Source: Paracoccaceae bacterium
GTDB lineage: Bacteria; Pseudomonadota; Alphaproteobacteria; Rhodobacterales; Rhodobacteraceae
NCBI GenBank assembly: GCA_022843025.1
Contig: JALHOL010000003.1
Location: forward strand, 1 to 64,000
DNA length: 64,000 nucleotides
Direction: 5' to 3'
The position numbers and the translations under genes were made by a program. Below, piece after piece: positions 13,870 to 21,974 of the stretch. The notes below the pieces were generated by a model. That model saw nothing but the letters and a program-made list of their open reading frames with translations, was not told the DNA's origin and searched no databases. Positions within the stretch are counted from its first letter, which is position 1; the number at the start of each line of letters is the position of its first letter.

Positions 13870-14517
13870 ATGTCAGACCATGATGATTTCGCTTTCGACG
13901 TGGCGCCGGGCATTCCCGCGCCGCTCCCCAAGGGGGAAGAAGTTCTCTGGCAAGGCCGCCCCGATACAGGCGCGCTTGCCCGTGAGGCCTTTAAGATCCG
14001 CTGGATCGCCGGCTACATGGCGCTGATCGTGCTGTGGAAAGCGGGGCTGGGTTTGGCCGAAGGGGGTGTCCTGCTCTCGCTCGCGCGCGGTCTGCCCTAT
14101 CTGGTGCTGGCCTTTGCGGCTGTAGGCGTGGTCTGGCTGCTGGCCTGGGCACAGGCCCGTGCCACGGTTTACACCATCACCTCGTCGCGGGTGCTGATGA
14201 AGATCGGGGCGGCGCTGTCTGTCACTTACAACATCCCGCTGACGCAGGTTGCCACCGCGCGGGCCGAGATCGGCCCCAAGGGCACCGGCACCATCGCGAT
14301 GGAAACGCTTGGCGAAACCCGGCTGGCCTATGTCGCGCTTTGGCCGCATCTGCGGCCCGGCCATGTGAAGAAGACCCAACCCGCCCTGCGTTGTGTGCCA
14401 GATGCCGCCAAGGTGGCGCGCATCCTGGCCGAAGCCGCCGAAAGCCGGTTGGCAATGCCTGTCATCTCGCGCAGCAGCCCTGCCCATCTGGGCGCGGATG
14501 CCGTGGCTGCGGAATGA
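13870..14517 (+). CDS. puhB: PuhB reaction-centre assembly protein
   Basis: The 215-residue protein has two or three hydrophobic segments (about residues 45-100) and a bPH2-like domain with ATVYTITSSRVLMKIGAAL. Its size and position directly after puhA match PuhB, a membrane protein needed for reaction-centre assembly in Rhodobacter capsulatus. It starts at ATG 13870 behind GGAGGGTCTGAAG. Confidence 0.9.
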   Translation: MSDHDDFAFDVAPGIPAPLPKGEEVLWQGRPDTGALAREAFKIRWIAGYMALIVLWKAGLGLAEGGVLLSLARGLPYLVLAFAAVGVVWLLAWAQARATVYTITSSRVLMKIGAALSVTYNIPLTQVATARAEIGPKGTGTIAMETLGETRLAYVALWPHLRPGHVKKTQPALRCVPDAAKVARILAEAAESRLAMPVISRSSPAHLGADAVAAE

Positions 14518-14530
14518 GGGGGAGAACAGC

Positions 14531-14989
14531 ATGAACACCCCTCGTCAACCTGCGCTTCACAACCAGAAGCCCGAAATGATCCCCACGGTTCTGCTGCGCG
14601 GCATGTTTGCGCTGGCCGTGACATCGCTTGTCATCACGGCGGCGGCCGTGGTGTCAGACCGCCCGACCGTGGGACAACCGAAAGTTTCCGAGGTGGTCGC
14701 ATCGCGTGCGATCATCCTGGAAGGGCTAGATGCCCAATCCGTGGTCGTGCGCAATGTCGATGGCACCCTGCTGGCGGACCTGCCGCATGGTGGCTTCATC
14801 ACGGTGATCCAGAACGCCATGGCGCGCGAGCGGCTGGTGCACCGGATCGAAGGCAATCCGCCCATGAACATCGTTCGCTATGCCAATGGTCGCCTTGTCG
14901 CAGAAGACCCCGCCACAGGATGGAGCGCCGAGCTTTATGCCTTTGGTGGAGAAAACAAAGCCGCATTTGAACGGCTGCTAGAGCAATAA
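14531..14989 (+). CDS. puhC: PuhC photosynthetic complex assembly protein
   Basis: This 152-residue protein has one membrane anchor at about residues 20-42 and a periplasmic domain containing EGLDAQSVVVRNVDGTLLAD. Length and order (puhA-puhB-puhC) identify PuhC, which supports assembly or organisation of the RC-LH1 complex. It follows puhB by 13 bases with GGGGGAGAAC as ribosome site. Confidence 0.88.
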   Translation: MNTPRQPALHNQKPEMIPTVLLRGMFALAVTSLVITAAAVVSDRPTVGQPKVSEVVASRAIILEGLDAQSVVVRNVDGTLLADLPHGGFITVIQNAMARERLVHRIEGNPPMNIVRYANGRLVAEDPATGWSAELYAFGGENKAAFERLLEQ

Positions 14990-15001
14990 GGGAATCGAAA
15001 A

Positions 15002-15298
15002 ATGGGAATCTTCACGAAAGCAAAGGAACAGGTGCCCTGCACCGTCGAGGTGAGTCATCGCTTCGAAAGCCTGCATGCACATGTGCGTTTCAACAACGGC
15101 GCCGTGGTCCATCCCGGTGATGAGGTTCTTGTCCATGGCACGCCTGTGATGGCGGCCTATGGCGAGGTCGTCATCGAGGACCGCACCGCCACGATCACCC
15201 GCGCAACCTGGCTTGAACGCCAATGGACCCGCCTGACCGGCGATCTGGAGTTCATGGAGCTGTGCGAATTCTCCTTCTCGGACGAGGTGACGCTATGA
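15002..15298 (+). CDS. Conserved photosynthesis-cluster protein of unknown function
   Basis: This 98-residue protein, beginning MGIFTKAKEQVPCTVEVSH, lies between puhC and acsF and overlaps acsF by 4 bases (ATGA), which argues that it is translated with the cyclase. It has no signal peptide or membrane segment and looks like a small beta-rich soluble protein (alternating VLVHGTPVMAAYGEVVIEDRT). It may be the puhD/orf55-position gene or a cyclase accessory factor; the sequence alone does not decide. Confidence 0.75.
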   Translation: MGIFTKAKEQVPCTVEVSHRFESLHAHVRFNNGAVVHPGDEVLVHGTPVMAAYGEVVIEDRTATITRATWLERQWTRLTGDLEFMELCEFSFSDEVTL

Positions 15299-16404
15299 AC
15301 GCCCATGCACAACCACAGCACGACACCACCCATGGCGAGTTGCACGCCGAAATGTCGGATGCCTTCGACACGACAGCGATGGCCACGGAAACCACGCTGC
15401 TGAACCCACGCTTCTACACCACCGACTTTGACGAGATGGACCGCATCGACGTCACCCCGGTCCGCGCGGAGTGGGACAAGCTGATCAGCCAGATGAAAAG
15501 CGACCCGAACCGCGGGCATTTCAAGAAGAACGCGGAATGGGACGCGATCGACTGGAAGGCGATGGACCCTGCCCTGAGGGCCGAGTTGATCGACTTTCTG
15601 GTATCGTCCTGCACGGCCGAGTTTTCGGGTTGCGTGCTCTACAAGGAAATGAAGCGGCGCGGCAACAACCCCGATATCTGCGAGCTGTTCAACTACATGG
15701 CCCGCGACGAGGCCCGCCATGCCGGCTTCATCAACGATGCCCTGCGCGAAGCGGGTGTTGCAGTGAACCTTGGCTTTCTGACCAAGGCGAAGAAGTACAC
15801 CTATTTCCGCCCGAAGTTCATCTACTACGCGACCTACCTTTCGGAAAAGATCGGCTACGCGCGGTACATCACCATCTATCGCCACCTTGAGGCGCATCCC
15901 GAGCATCGGATCCATCCGATTTTCAAATGGTTCCGGGAATGGTGCAATGACGAGTTCAGCCATGGCGAAGCCTTTGCCCTGCTGATGCGCACCGATCCCA
16001 AGCTGACCCAGTCCTTCGCCAACAAGCTGTGGATCCGGTTCTTCCTGACGGCGGTCTATTCGACCATGTGGGTGCGCGATCACGCGCGGGTGGAGTTCCA
16101 CAACGCGCTGGGGATCGACATCGACTGGTACGACCAAGAGGTCTATCGCAAGACCTCGGCCATCGCGCGGCAGGTCTTTCCGGTAGAGCTGGACATCGAC
16201 CATCCGCGCTGGCTGCCCGGTCTGCGCAAGATGGACAGCGCGATGCGCGACATGGACAAGGCCAAGCGCAAAGGCGGCCTGTCGGGCTGGGTTGCGCATA
16301 AGGCCGCGACGGTGCGGGCCATGACGGCCTTTGCCGGACTTTATCTGATCCCGGTCAAGAACCTGACTCCCCCGGCGCAAGTCCGGATGGAGCCGTCGTA
16401 TTGA
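15295..16404 (+). CDS. acsF: Aerobic Mg-protoporphyrin IX monomethyl ester (oxidative) cyclase
   Basis: The 369-residue ferritin-like diiron enzyme builds the isocyclic ring E of bacteriochlorophyll using O2. Likely iron ligands are in SCTAEFSGC (E109), YMARDEARHAGF (E139, H142) and a second pair in EWCNDEFSHGEAF (about residues 223-235). With bchE reduced to a remnant in this window, AcsF is the only intact cyclase seen here, which would make bacteriochlorophyll synthesis oxygen-dependent. The start is the ATG of the ATGA overlap with the preceding gene. Confidence 0.96.
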   Translation: MNAHAQPQHDTTHGELHAEMSDAFDTTAMATETTLLNPRFYTTDFDEMDRIDVTPVRAEWDKLISQMKSDPNRGHFKKNAEWDAIDWKAMDPALRAELIDFLVSSCTAEFSGCVLYKEMKRRGNNPDICELFNYMARDEARHAGFINDALREAGVAVNLGFLTKAKKYTYFRPKFIYYATYLSEKIGYARYITIYRHLEAHPEHRIHPIFKWFREWCNDEFSHGEAFALLMRTDPKLTQSFANKLWIRFFLTAVYSTMWVRDHARVEFHNALGIDIDWYDQEVYRKTSAIARQVFPVELDIDHPRWLPGLRKMDSAMRDMDKAKRKGGLSGWVAHKAATVRAMTAFAGLYLIPVKNLTPPAQVRMEPSY

Positions 16405-16422
16405 TCGAGGATCAACATATCG

Positions 16423-16501
16423 CCGCGAAAGCGGTGGTTGCGGCAGTGGGATGGGCGCGTCCCACGGCCCGGTGCGGCACCCCTTTTACCGGGGGTGCCG
16501 C
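16423..16501 (+). other. Three tandem hairpins in acsF-puhE spacer
   Basis: Three perfect stem-loops fill the spacer: CCGC-GAAA-GCGG (16423-16434, a GNRA tetraloop), GTGGGA/TCCCAC with an 8-base loop (16446-16465), and GCGGCACCCC/GGGGTGCCGC with an 8-base loop (16474-16501). The last ends two bases before the puhE ATG and buries its purine-rich ribosome site. They could act as an mRNA processing/stability element or as translational control of puhE. Confidence 0.65.
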
Positions 16502-16503
16502 GC

Positions 16504-17340
16504 ATGACTAATCCATGGGTGGCTGCGGTCACGGCGCTGTTTCTTTGGTGGTTTTCGACCGGTATCATCATCTGGCGCGTCAAGCGGGCCGATCTGGAGG
16601 GGCGCGATGCGCATCTTTGGTCGGTCATGCTTGGCCTGCCGCTGTTGTTTTTCGGCTTTGGCGCGCTGCATCACTCGCTTGGGGATGACAGCGCGACCGG
16701 CGCCTTTACCGGCTTTGTCGCGGCGCTGGCGATCTGGGGCTGGATCGAACTGGCCTTTCTGTCCGGCATCATCGCCGGGCCAAACACCCGCCCCTGCCCG
16801 CCCTTTGCGCCGACATGGGAACGCTTTCTGCGCGCCTGCGGCACGATCGCCTGGCATGAACTGGTGTTGATGGGCACGCTGGGCGTGCTGGCGCTGATCA
16901 GCGAAGGGGCTGACAACCGCTTTGGCCTGTGGACCTTTGCGATCCTGTTCTTCGCCCGCATCTCGGCCAAGCTGAACTTGTTCTTCGGCGTGCCGCGCAT
17001 CCATACCGAGTTTCTGCCGCGCCCGCTGGCGCATCTGCCCAGCCATTTCCGGATCGCGCCGATGAATGCCTTTTTTCCGGTGTCGATAACCGCCCTGTCC
17101 TTTGCCGTGGCCTGCTTTCTGGAGCGGCTCTGGGCTGCGACGACTGATGGCCAGATCATCGGCTTTACCCTGCTTTCCGCCCTGACCCTGCTCGCGCTTC
17201 TGGAGCATTGGTTCATGGTTCTGCCGCTCCCCGACCAGAAGCTCTGGCGCTGGATGATGCCATCCAACCGCGCCGCCCTGACACCAGCAAATGCATCGGG
17301 CAAACCGAGACCCGAAAAGCCACTGACAGTGAGGAAGTGA
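16504..17340 (+). CDS. puhE: PuhE photosynthetic complex assembly protein
   Basis: The 278-residue polytopic membrane protein has about seven hydrophobic segments, starting [20 protein letters not shown]. It matches PuhE, encoded between acsF and hemA in this group and implicated in modulating bacteriochlorophyll production or RC-LH1 assembly. The conserved segment [16 protein letters not shown] lies near residue 160. The ATG at 16504 is directly behind a strong hairpin, and its only Shine-Dalgarno-like bases are inside that stem. hemA follows after four bases. Confidence 0.88.
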   Translation: MTNPWVAAVTALFLWWFSTGIIIWRVKRADLEGRDAHLWSVMLGLPLLFFGFGALHHSLGDDSATGAFTGFVAALAIWGWIELAFLSGIIAGPNTRPCPPFAPTWERFLRACGTIAWHELVLMGTLGVLALISEGADNRFGLWTFAILFFARISAKLNLFFGVPRIHTEFLPRPLAHLPSHFRIAPMNAFFPVSITALSFAVACFLERLWAATTDGQIIGFTLLSALTLLALLEHWFMVLPLPDQKLWRWMMPSNRAALTPANASGKPRPEKPLTVRK

Positions 17341-17344
17341 CGAC

Positions 17345-18556
17345 ATGGACTTCGACGCAATCTTCAAGGGCCAGCTTGAAACGCTCAAGACGGAAGGCAA
17401 TTACCGTGTCTTCGCCGATCTCGAGCGCCGCTGCGGTTCCTTCCCGCGCGCCGACAACCACAAGGACGGCGCTGTGCGCGAGGTCACTGTCTGGTGCTCG
17501 AACGACTATCTGGGGATGGGACAGAACCAGACCGTGGTGAACGCCATGGTCGATGCGGTCCTGACCTGCGGCACCGGGGCGGGTGGCACCCGCAACATTT
17601 CGGGCACCAATCACCATCACCTGATCCTGGAGCGCGATCTTGCGCAGCTGCATGGCAAAGAGGCGGCGCTTCTGTTCACCTCTGGCTATGTATCGAACTG
17701 GGCCGCGCTGTCGACGCTGGGGTCGCGCATCCCGAATGCGGTGATCCTGTCGGATGAAAAGAACCATGCCAGCATGATCGAAGGCATCCGCCATTCCCGC
17801 GCCGACAAGGTGTTGTGGAAGCATAATGACTGGCGCGATCTGGACCGCAAACTGCATGCCGTGGGCGACCGGCCCAAGATCGTGGCGTTTGAATCCGTCT
17901 ACAGCATGGATGGCGACATCGCCCCGATCCGCGAGATCGTCGAGGTTTGCGAAGCGCATGGCGCGCTGTCCTATATCGACGAAGTACATGCGGTGGGCAT
18001 GTATGGCCCCCATGGCGGTGGCGTGACGGAAGAACTGGGTCTGGCCCATCGCATCAGCCTGATCGAAGGCACGCTGGGCAAGGCCTTTGGCTGTGTGGGC
18101 GGATATATCACCGGATCGGCCGCGCTATGCGATTTCATCCGCAGTTTTGCGTCGGGCTTCATCTTCACCACCGCCCTGCCCCCGGCGGTTGCGGCGGCGG
18201 CCTCGGCCTCGATCCGCCACCTGCGGCAGTCGGACGCAGAGCGCAACGCCCAGCGGGCCAATGTCGCCAAGCTGCGTACGCGTCTGACGCGGGCGGGCAT
18301 TCCGCATATGCACAATGAAAGCCACATCATTCCGGTGATGATCGGCGATCCGGTCAAATGCCGAATGATTTCCAACATCCTGATGGATGACTGGGGAATC
18401 TATGTGCAGCCAATCAACTATCCCACCGTCCCCAAGGGGACCGAGAGGCTGCGGATCACCCCCGGGCCGCTGCATTCGGATGCCGATATTGACCATCTGG
18501 TGACGGCGCTTGCCTCGCTCTGGCAACGCTGCGCCGTGGCGCATGCGGTGGCTTAG
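17345..18556 (+). CDS. hemA: 5-aminolevulinate synthase
   Basis: This 403-residue PLP enzyme condenses glycine and succinyl-CoA to 5-aminolevulinate, the first committed tetrapyrrole precursor (Shemin pathway). The N-terminus ([20 protein letters not shown]), the [12 protein letters not shown] motif and the PLP lysine K246 in [14 protein letters not shown] are diagnostic. Location at the end of the puh operon couples precursor supply to bacteriochlorophyll demand. A second ALA synthase (hemT-like), common in relatives, could lie elsewhere. Confidence 0.97.
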   Translation: MDFDAIFKGQLETLKTEGNYRVFADLERRCGSFPRADNHKDGAVREVTVWCSNDYLGMGQNQTVVNAMVDAVLTCGTGAGGTRNISGTNHHHLILERDLAQLHGKEAALLFTSGYVSNWAALSTLGSRIPNAVILSDEKNHASMIEGIRHSRADKVLWKHNDWRDLDRKLHAVGDRPKIVAFESVYSMDGDIAPIREIVEVCEAHGALSYIDEVHAVGMYGPHGGGVTEELGLAHRISLIEGTLGKAFGCVGGYITGSAALCDFIRSFASGFIFTTALPPAVAAAASASIRHLRQSDAERNAQRANVAKLRTRLTRAGIPHMHNESHIIPVMIGDPVKCRMISNILMDDWGIYVQPINYPTVPKGTERLRITPGPLHSDADIDHLVTALASLWQRCAVAHAVA

Positions 18557-18591
18557 GCAAAAATATTCACTGCCTTGTAACGAAGACTTGC

Positions 18592-18620
18592 CTGACAAAG
18601 CCTTCGGACCACATTAAGGT
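18592..18620 (+). promoter_or_regulatory. Possible cycA promoter
   Basis: CTGACA (18592-18597) is followed 17 bases later by TAAGGT (18615-18620). The -10 is weak, so this is only a candidate in the 92-base hemA-cycA spacer. No PpsR box was found there. Confidence 0.25.
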
Positions 18621-18648
18621 GTGCCAAGAAAACTGGAGGAAACCCTCG

Positions 18649-19128
18649 ATGAAGACCAAACTCACTGCCCTTGCCGTTCTGTCGTCGGTTCTTGCTGCAC
18701 CCGCGTTTGCCGCCGGCGATGCCGAAGCGGGCGCCAAGGTGTTCAACAAGTGCCAGACCTGCCACGTCGTGCAGAACGAAGCTGGCGAAACCCTGGCGGG
18801 CAAGAACGCCAAGACCGGCCCGAACCTTTACGGCATCGTCGGCCGTGCTGCGGGCACCTACCCGGAATTCAAGTACGGCGAGTCGATTGTCGCACTTGGC
18901 GCGTCGGGCTTTACCTGGACCGAAGCGGATCTGGTTACCTATGTCGCCGATCCGGCCAAGTTCCTGAAGGAAAAGTCGGGCGACAGCAAAGCCAAATCGA
19001 AGATGGTCTTCAAGCTGACCAACGAAACCGAAGCGGCGAACGTCGCGGCTTTCCTCGCCACTTTCTCGGCCGCACCGGCCGCTGCCGAGGGTGAAGCGGC
19101 CCCGGCTGAGGGTGAAGCGACCAACTGA
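18649..19128 (+). CDS. cycA: Cytochrome c2 precursor
   Basis: The 159-residue precursor has a Sec signal peptide cleaved after PAFA (residue 21). The haem site is C35-QT-C38-H39, with a likely axial Met in AKSKMVFKL. It carries electrons between the bc1 complex and the reaction centre, and in respiration to oxidase. The C-terminus carries a repetitive Ala/Glu tail (APAAAEGEAAPAEGEA), so the mature protein is slightly longer than the classic cytochrome c2. It starts behind GGAGG with its own spacer after hemA. Confidence 0.95.
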   Translation: MKTKLTALAVLSSVLAAPAFAAGDAEAGAKVFNKCQTCHVVQNEAGETLAGKNAKTGPNLYGIVGRAAGTYPEFKYGESIVALGASGFTWTEADLVTYVADPAKFLKEKSGDSKAKSKMVFKLTNETEAANVAAFLATFSAAPAAAEGEAAPAEGEATN

Positions 19129-19150
19129 TCCGGCATCTGCCGAACCGACG

Positions 19151-19184
19151 AAGGGCCGTCCCATAGGGGCGGCCCTTTCGTTTT
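19151..19184. terminator. Strong bidirectional terminator after cycA
   Basis: A 12-bp stem (19151-19162 with 19166-19177, one G-U pair, 3-base loop ATA) with arms beginning AAGGGCCG and ending CGGCCCTT is followed by TCGTTTT. It separates cycA from the convergent urt operon. Confidence 0.9.
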
Positions 19185-19195
19185 GATCAACGGAT

Positions 19196-19891
19196 TCAGA
19201 CAGATACGGTCGCACGCAAAGTATCCTGCGACAGATCGGTCTTGCTGCCCTGCAAGGCGACGGCCCCGCGTTTGAGCACATAGAACTGATCCGCCAGCCC
19301 ATAGGCGAAATCGAAATACTGCTCGACCAGAATGATGGCCATGTCGCCTTTGCCGCGCAGATAGCTGATCACGCGTCCGATCTGCTGGATGATGTTGGGC
19401 TGGATGCCTTCGGTCGGTTCGTCTAGAAGCAGGACCTTGGGCTTCATGATCATAGCCCGCGCGATGGCGAGTTGCTGCTGCTGCCCGCCCGACAGATCCC
19501 CCCCGCGGCGGTGACCCATATCCTTGAGCACCGGGAAGAGATCATAGATCTCCTCCGGGATGCGGTGTTCCGATTTTGGCAGCAGGGCAAAGGCGGTTTC
19601 CATGTTTTCGGTCACCGTCAGCAGGGGAAAGATCATCCGCCCCTGCGGCACCACGGCCAGCCCGCGCTTGGCCATGCCCTGCGGCGGCACGCGCGGCACA
19701 TCCTCGCCATCCAGAATCACCTTGCCGCCTGACCGGGGATGTGTGCCCGCCAGCGCTTTCAGCAGGCTTGTCTTGCCTACGCCATTGGTGCCCATGATGC
19801 AGGTGACCTCACCCGCCCGCGCCTCCATGTCGATGCCATAGAGGATCTGCGATCCGCCATAATGCAGGGTCAGCCCTTCGGTTTTCAGCAT
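19196..19891 (-). CDS. urtE: Urea ABC transporter ATP-binding protein UrtE
   Basis: The 231-residue LivF-type ATPase has Walker A GTNGVGKTS (about residues 34-42), signature LSGGQQQQLAIARA, and Walker B VLLLDEPTEGIQPN. Synteny with urtA-D and the UrtE-typical N-terminus MLKTEGLTLHYGGSQIL support urea rather than branched-chain amino acid uptake. It is the last gene of the operon, one base after urtD. Confidence 0.93.
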   Translation of the reverse strand: MLKTEGLTLHYGGSQILYGIDMEARAGEVTCIMGTNGVGKTSLLKALAGTHPRSGGKVILDGEDVPRVPPQGMAKRGLAVVPQGRMIFPLLTVTENMETAFALLPKSEHRIPEEIYDLFPVLKDMGHRRGGDLSGGQQQQLAIARAMIMKPKVLLLDEPTEGIQPNIIQQIGRVISYLRGKGDMAIILVEQYFDFAYGLADQFYVLKRGAVALQGSKTDLSQDTLRATVSV

Positions 19892-19892
19892 C

Positions 19893-20636
19893 TCAGCCCC
19901 GCCCCAGATAGACTTCGATGACTTGCTGGTTTTTAGTGACGTGATCCAGCGATCCTTCGGCCAGCACCGAACCTTCGTGCAGCACGGTCACCTTGCAGTT
20001 CAGCCGACGGACAAATTCCATGTCATGCTCCACCACCACCACGGCGCGCGTCTTGGCCATTTCCACCAGCAGTGCGGTTGTGTGTTCGCGTTCGGCCAGT
20101 GTCATGCCTGCGGCAGGTTCATCCACCAGCAGCAGGCGCGGTTCCTGCGCGAGCAGCATCCCGATTTCGAGCCATTGCTTTTGCCCATGGCTCAATTCGC
20201 CAGACTTGCGTTCAAGATGATCGGCGAGGCCCACTTCGGCAGCGAGGTCCTGCACCCTTGCACGGTCGGCAGGCCCTTCTTTCCAGAACAGAACCCGCCA
20301 GGGCGCGCGCGCTGCTTTCAGCGCCATGGTCAGGTTATCGGCCACCGACTGATCCTCGAACACGGTGGGGCGCTGGAACTTGCGGCCAACGCCGGCCCGC
20401 GCAATCTCGGCCTCGGAGAGTGACAGAAGCGAGATGGAGCGTTCGCCGAAGGTCACCGAACCACTGTCGGGACGCGTTTTTCCGGTGACAATATCCATGA
20501 AGGTGGTCTTGCCCGCCCCGTTCGGCCCGATGATTGCGCGCAGTTCTTGCGCGTCGATGGAAAAGGACAGGTTGTTGATGGCGCGGAACCCGTCAAAGGT
20601 GACCGACACGCCCGACACTTCCAGAAGTGCGGTCAT
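19893..20636 (-). CDS. urtD: Urea ABC transporter ATP-binding protein UrtD
   Basis: This 247-residue LivG-type ATPase contains Walker A GPNGAGKTT (about residues 37-45) and Walker B RLLLVDEPAAGMTLAE, with LSHGQKQWLEIGMLLA as the signature. It forms the nucleotide-binding heterodimer with UrtE. The start overlaps the urtC stop (ATGA). Confidence 0.93.
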   Translation of the reverse strand: MTALLEVSGVSVTFDGFRAINNLSFSIDAQELRAIIGPNGAGKTTFMDIVTGKTRPDSGSVTFGERSISLLSLSEAEIARAGVGRKFQRPTVFEDQSVADNLTMALKAARAPWRVLFWKEGPADRARVQDLAAEVGLADHLERKSGELSHGQKQWLEIGMLLAQEPRLLLVDEPAAGMTLAEREHTTALLVEMAKTRAVVVVEHDMEFVRRLNCKVTVLHEGSVLAEGSLDHVTKNQQVIEVYLGRG

Positions 20637-21865
20637 TTCACGGCCTCCTTTTCCTGAAGCGAACTGTCATCAGGGCCCAACGCCGCGCCCTTGCGATCCG
20701 GGCTGCGCAGCCCCTGCCACAGGTCGAACAGACCGCCGATCCCTTTGGGCGCAAAAAGCGTGACGGCCACGAAAGACAGGCCCAGCAGCACCAGCCACCA
20801 ATCCACCCAGTTGATCGTGTAAAAACCCAGCGGGATAGAGGGCGCGCGGCCCCCGGTAAACCAAGACGACAGCAGCGAGACAAATGCCGCGCCGATCACC
20901 GCCCCGTAAAGCCGCCCGCGCCCGCCGATGGCAACCCAGACCGCCAGATAGATGCTGGCGATGGGGGCGAGTTCCGCCGGGTTGATGATGCCCGCCTGAG
21001 GATAGTAAAGCGCCCCAGCAATGGCGGCGATCACCGCCGTCAGGGTGAAGACGAAGAGCTTGTAACCTTCGACCGAATAGCCAAGAAAGCGGACGCGCTG
21101 TTCATCATCGCGGATGGCGCGGATCACGGATCCGAACTTGCCCGACACCACCCATGTCAGCAGCACATAGGTCACCCCCAGCGCGAAGGCCGAGGCCCAG
21201 AAGAACCAGATCGACAGCGCATCCTGCGACGCATCGCCAAGACCGGGGATGTTCTGCAACCCAGATAGGCCGTTATTGCCGCGCAGGCCGGAATCGTTCT
21301 GGAACAGGTAGAGCGCCAGCGCGAGCGTCATGGCCTGTGTCAGGATCGACAGATAGACCCCCGTGACGCGGCTGCGGAAGGCGAGCCAGCCGAAGACCAG
21401 CGCCAGCACACCCGGAACGGCCACCACCAGAAGCAGTTGGCCCCAGAAGGAATGGGCGAGGAACCAGATCGGCGGGAATTCAGACGCGCCGACGACGCCG
21501 AAGATCTGCGTGGCGATGCCTTGTCGCACCTCTTCCGGCGTTGCAGGCAACCCGCCCTGTGCGAGGGCCGCGACGACGATCTCTTCGGTTCGGGCATACA
21601 TCAGCCACATGCCCAGCATGTAGCCGCCAATGGCGAAGAACGCCATGTGGCCAAGCGAGAGGATGCCCGCATAGCCCCAGATCAGATCCATCGCCAGCGC
21701 AACGAGGCAGAGGCAAAGCGTCTTGCCCAGCGTCTTGACGAAGGAGGTGGAGATGAAGGCCACGCCATACGCCTCGGACAGGATCGTCACGCCGAGGGTG
21801 AAGATCGCGAGGATCAGGATGAACCAGAGGACGGAGGGGTTCTTGGCAAGGAAACTGCGGCTCAT
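20633..21865 (-). CDS. urtC: Urea ABC transporter permease UrtC
   Basis: The 410-residue LivM-type permease has about nine hydrophobic helices, for example LVALAMDLIWGYAGILSLGH. It pairs with UrtB to form the membrane channel. A roughly 110-base spacer with an intergenic repeat separates it from urtB. Confidence 0.92.
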   Translation of the reverse strand: MSRSFLAKNPSVLWFILILAIFTLGVTILSEAYGVAFISTSFVKTLGKTLCLCLVALAMDLIWGYAGILSLGHMAFFAIGGYMLGMWLMYARTEEIVVAALAQGGLPATPEEVRQGIATQIFGVVGASEFPPIWFLAHSFWGQLLLVVAVPGVLALVFGWLAFRSRVTGVYLSILTQAMTLALALYLFQNDSGLRGNNGLSGLQNIPGLGDASQDALSIWFFWASAFALGVTYVLLTWVVSGKFGSVIRAIRDDEQRVRFLGYSVEGYKLFVFTLTAVIAAIAGALYYPQAGIINPAELAPIASIYLAVWVAIGGRGRLYGAVIGAAFVSLLSSWFTGGRAPSIPLGFYTINWVDWWLVLLGLSFVAVTLFAPKGIGGLFDLWQGLRSPDRKGAALGPDDSSLQEKEAVK

Positions 21866-21897
21866 GCTGCGGCCTGTCGCTTTAGGAAACGGACGGA

Positions 21898-21944
21898 CCG
21901 GGGGCCAGCCCCCGGACCCCCGGGATATTTTTCCAGAGAAGATG
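21898..21944 (+). repeat. GGATATTT intergenic repeat, copy A, with GC hairpin
   Basis: A perfect 8-bp stem CCGGGGGC/GCCCCCGG (21898-21915) is followed by CCCCCGGGATATTT then TTCCAGAGAAGATG (21917-21944). The element recurs at 56.1, 59.1 and 62.5 kb. Confidence 0.75.
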
Positions 21945-21974
21945 TACAGAGACAGTAGGCATTGCTGCGCATCC

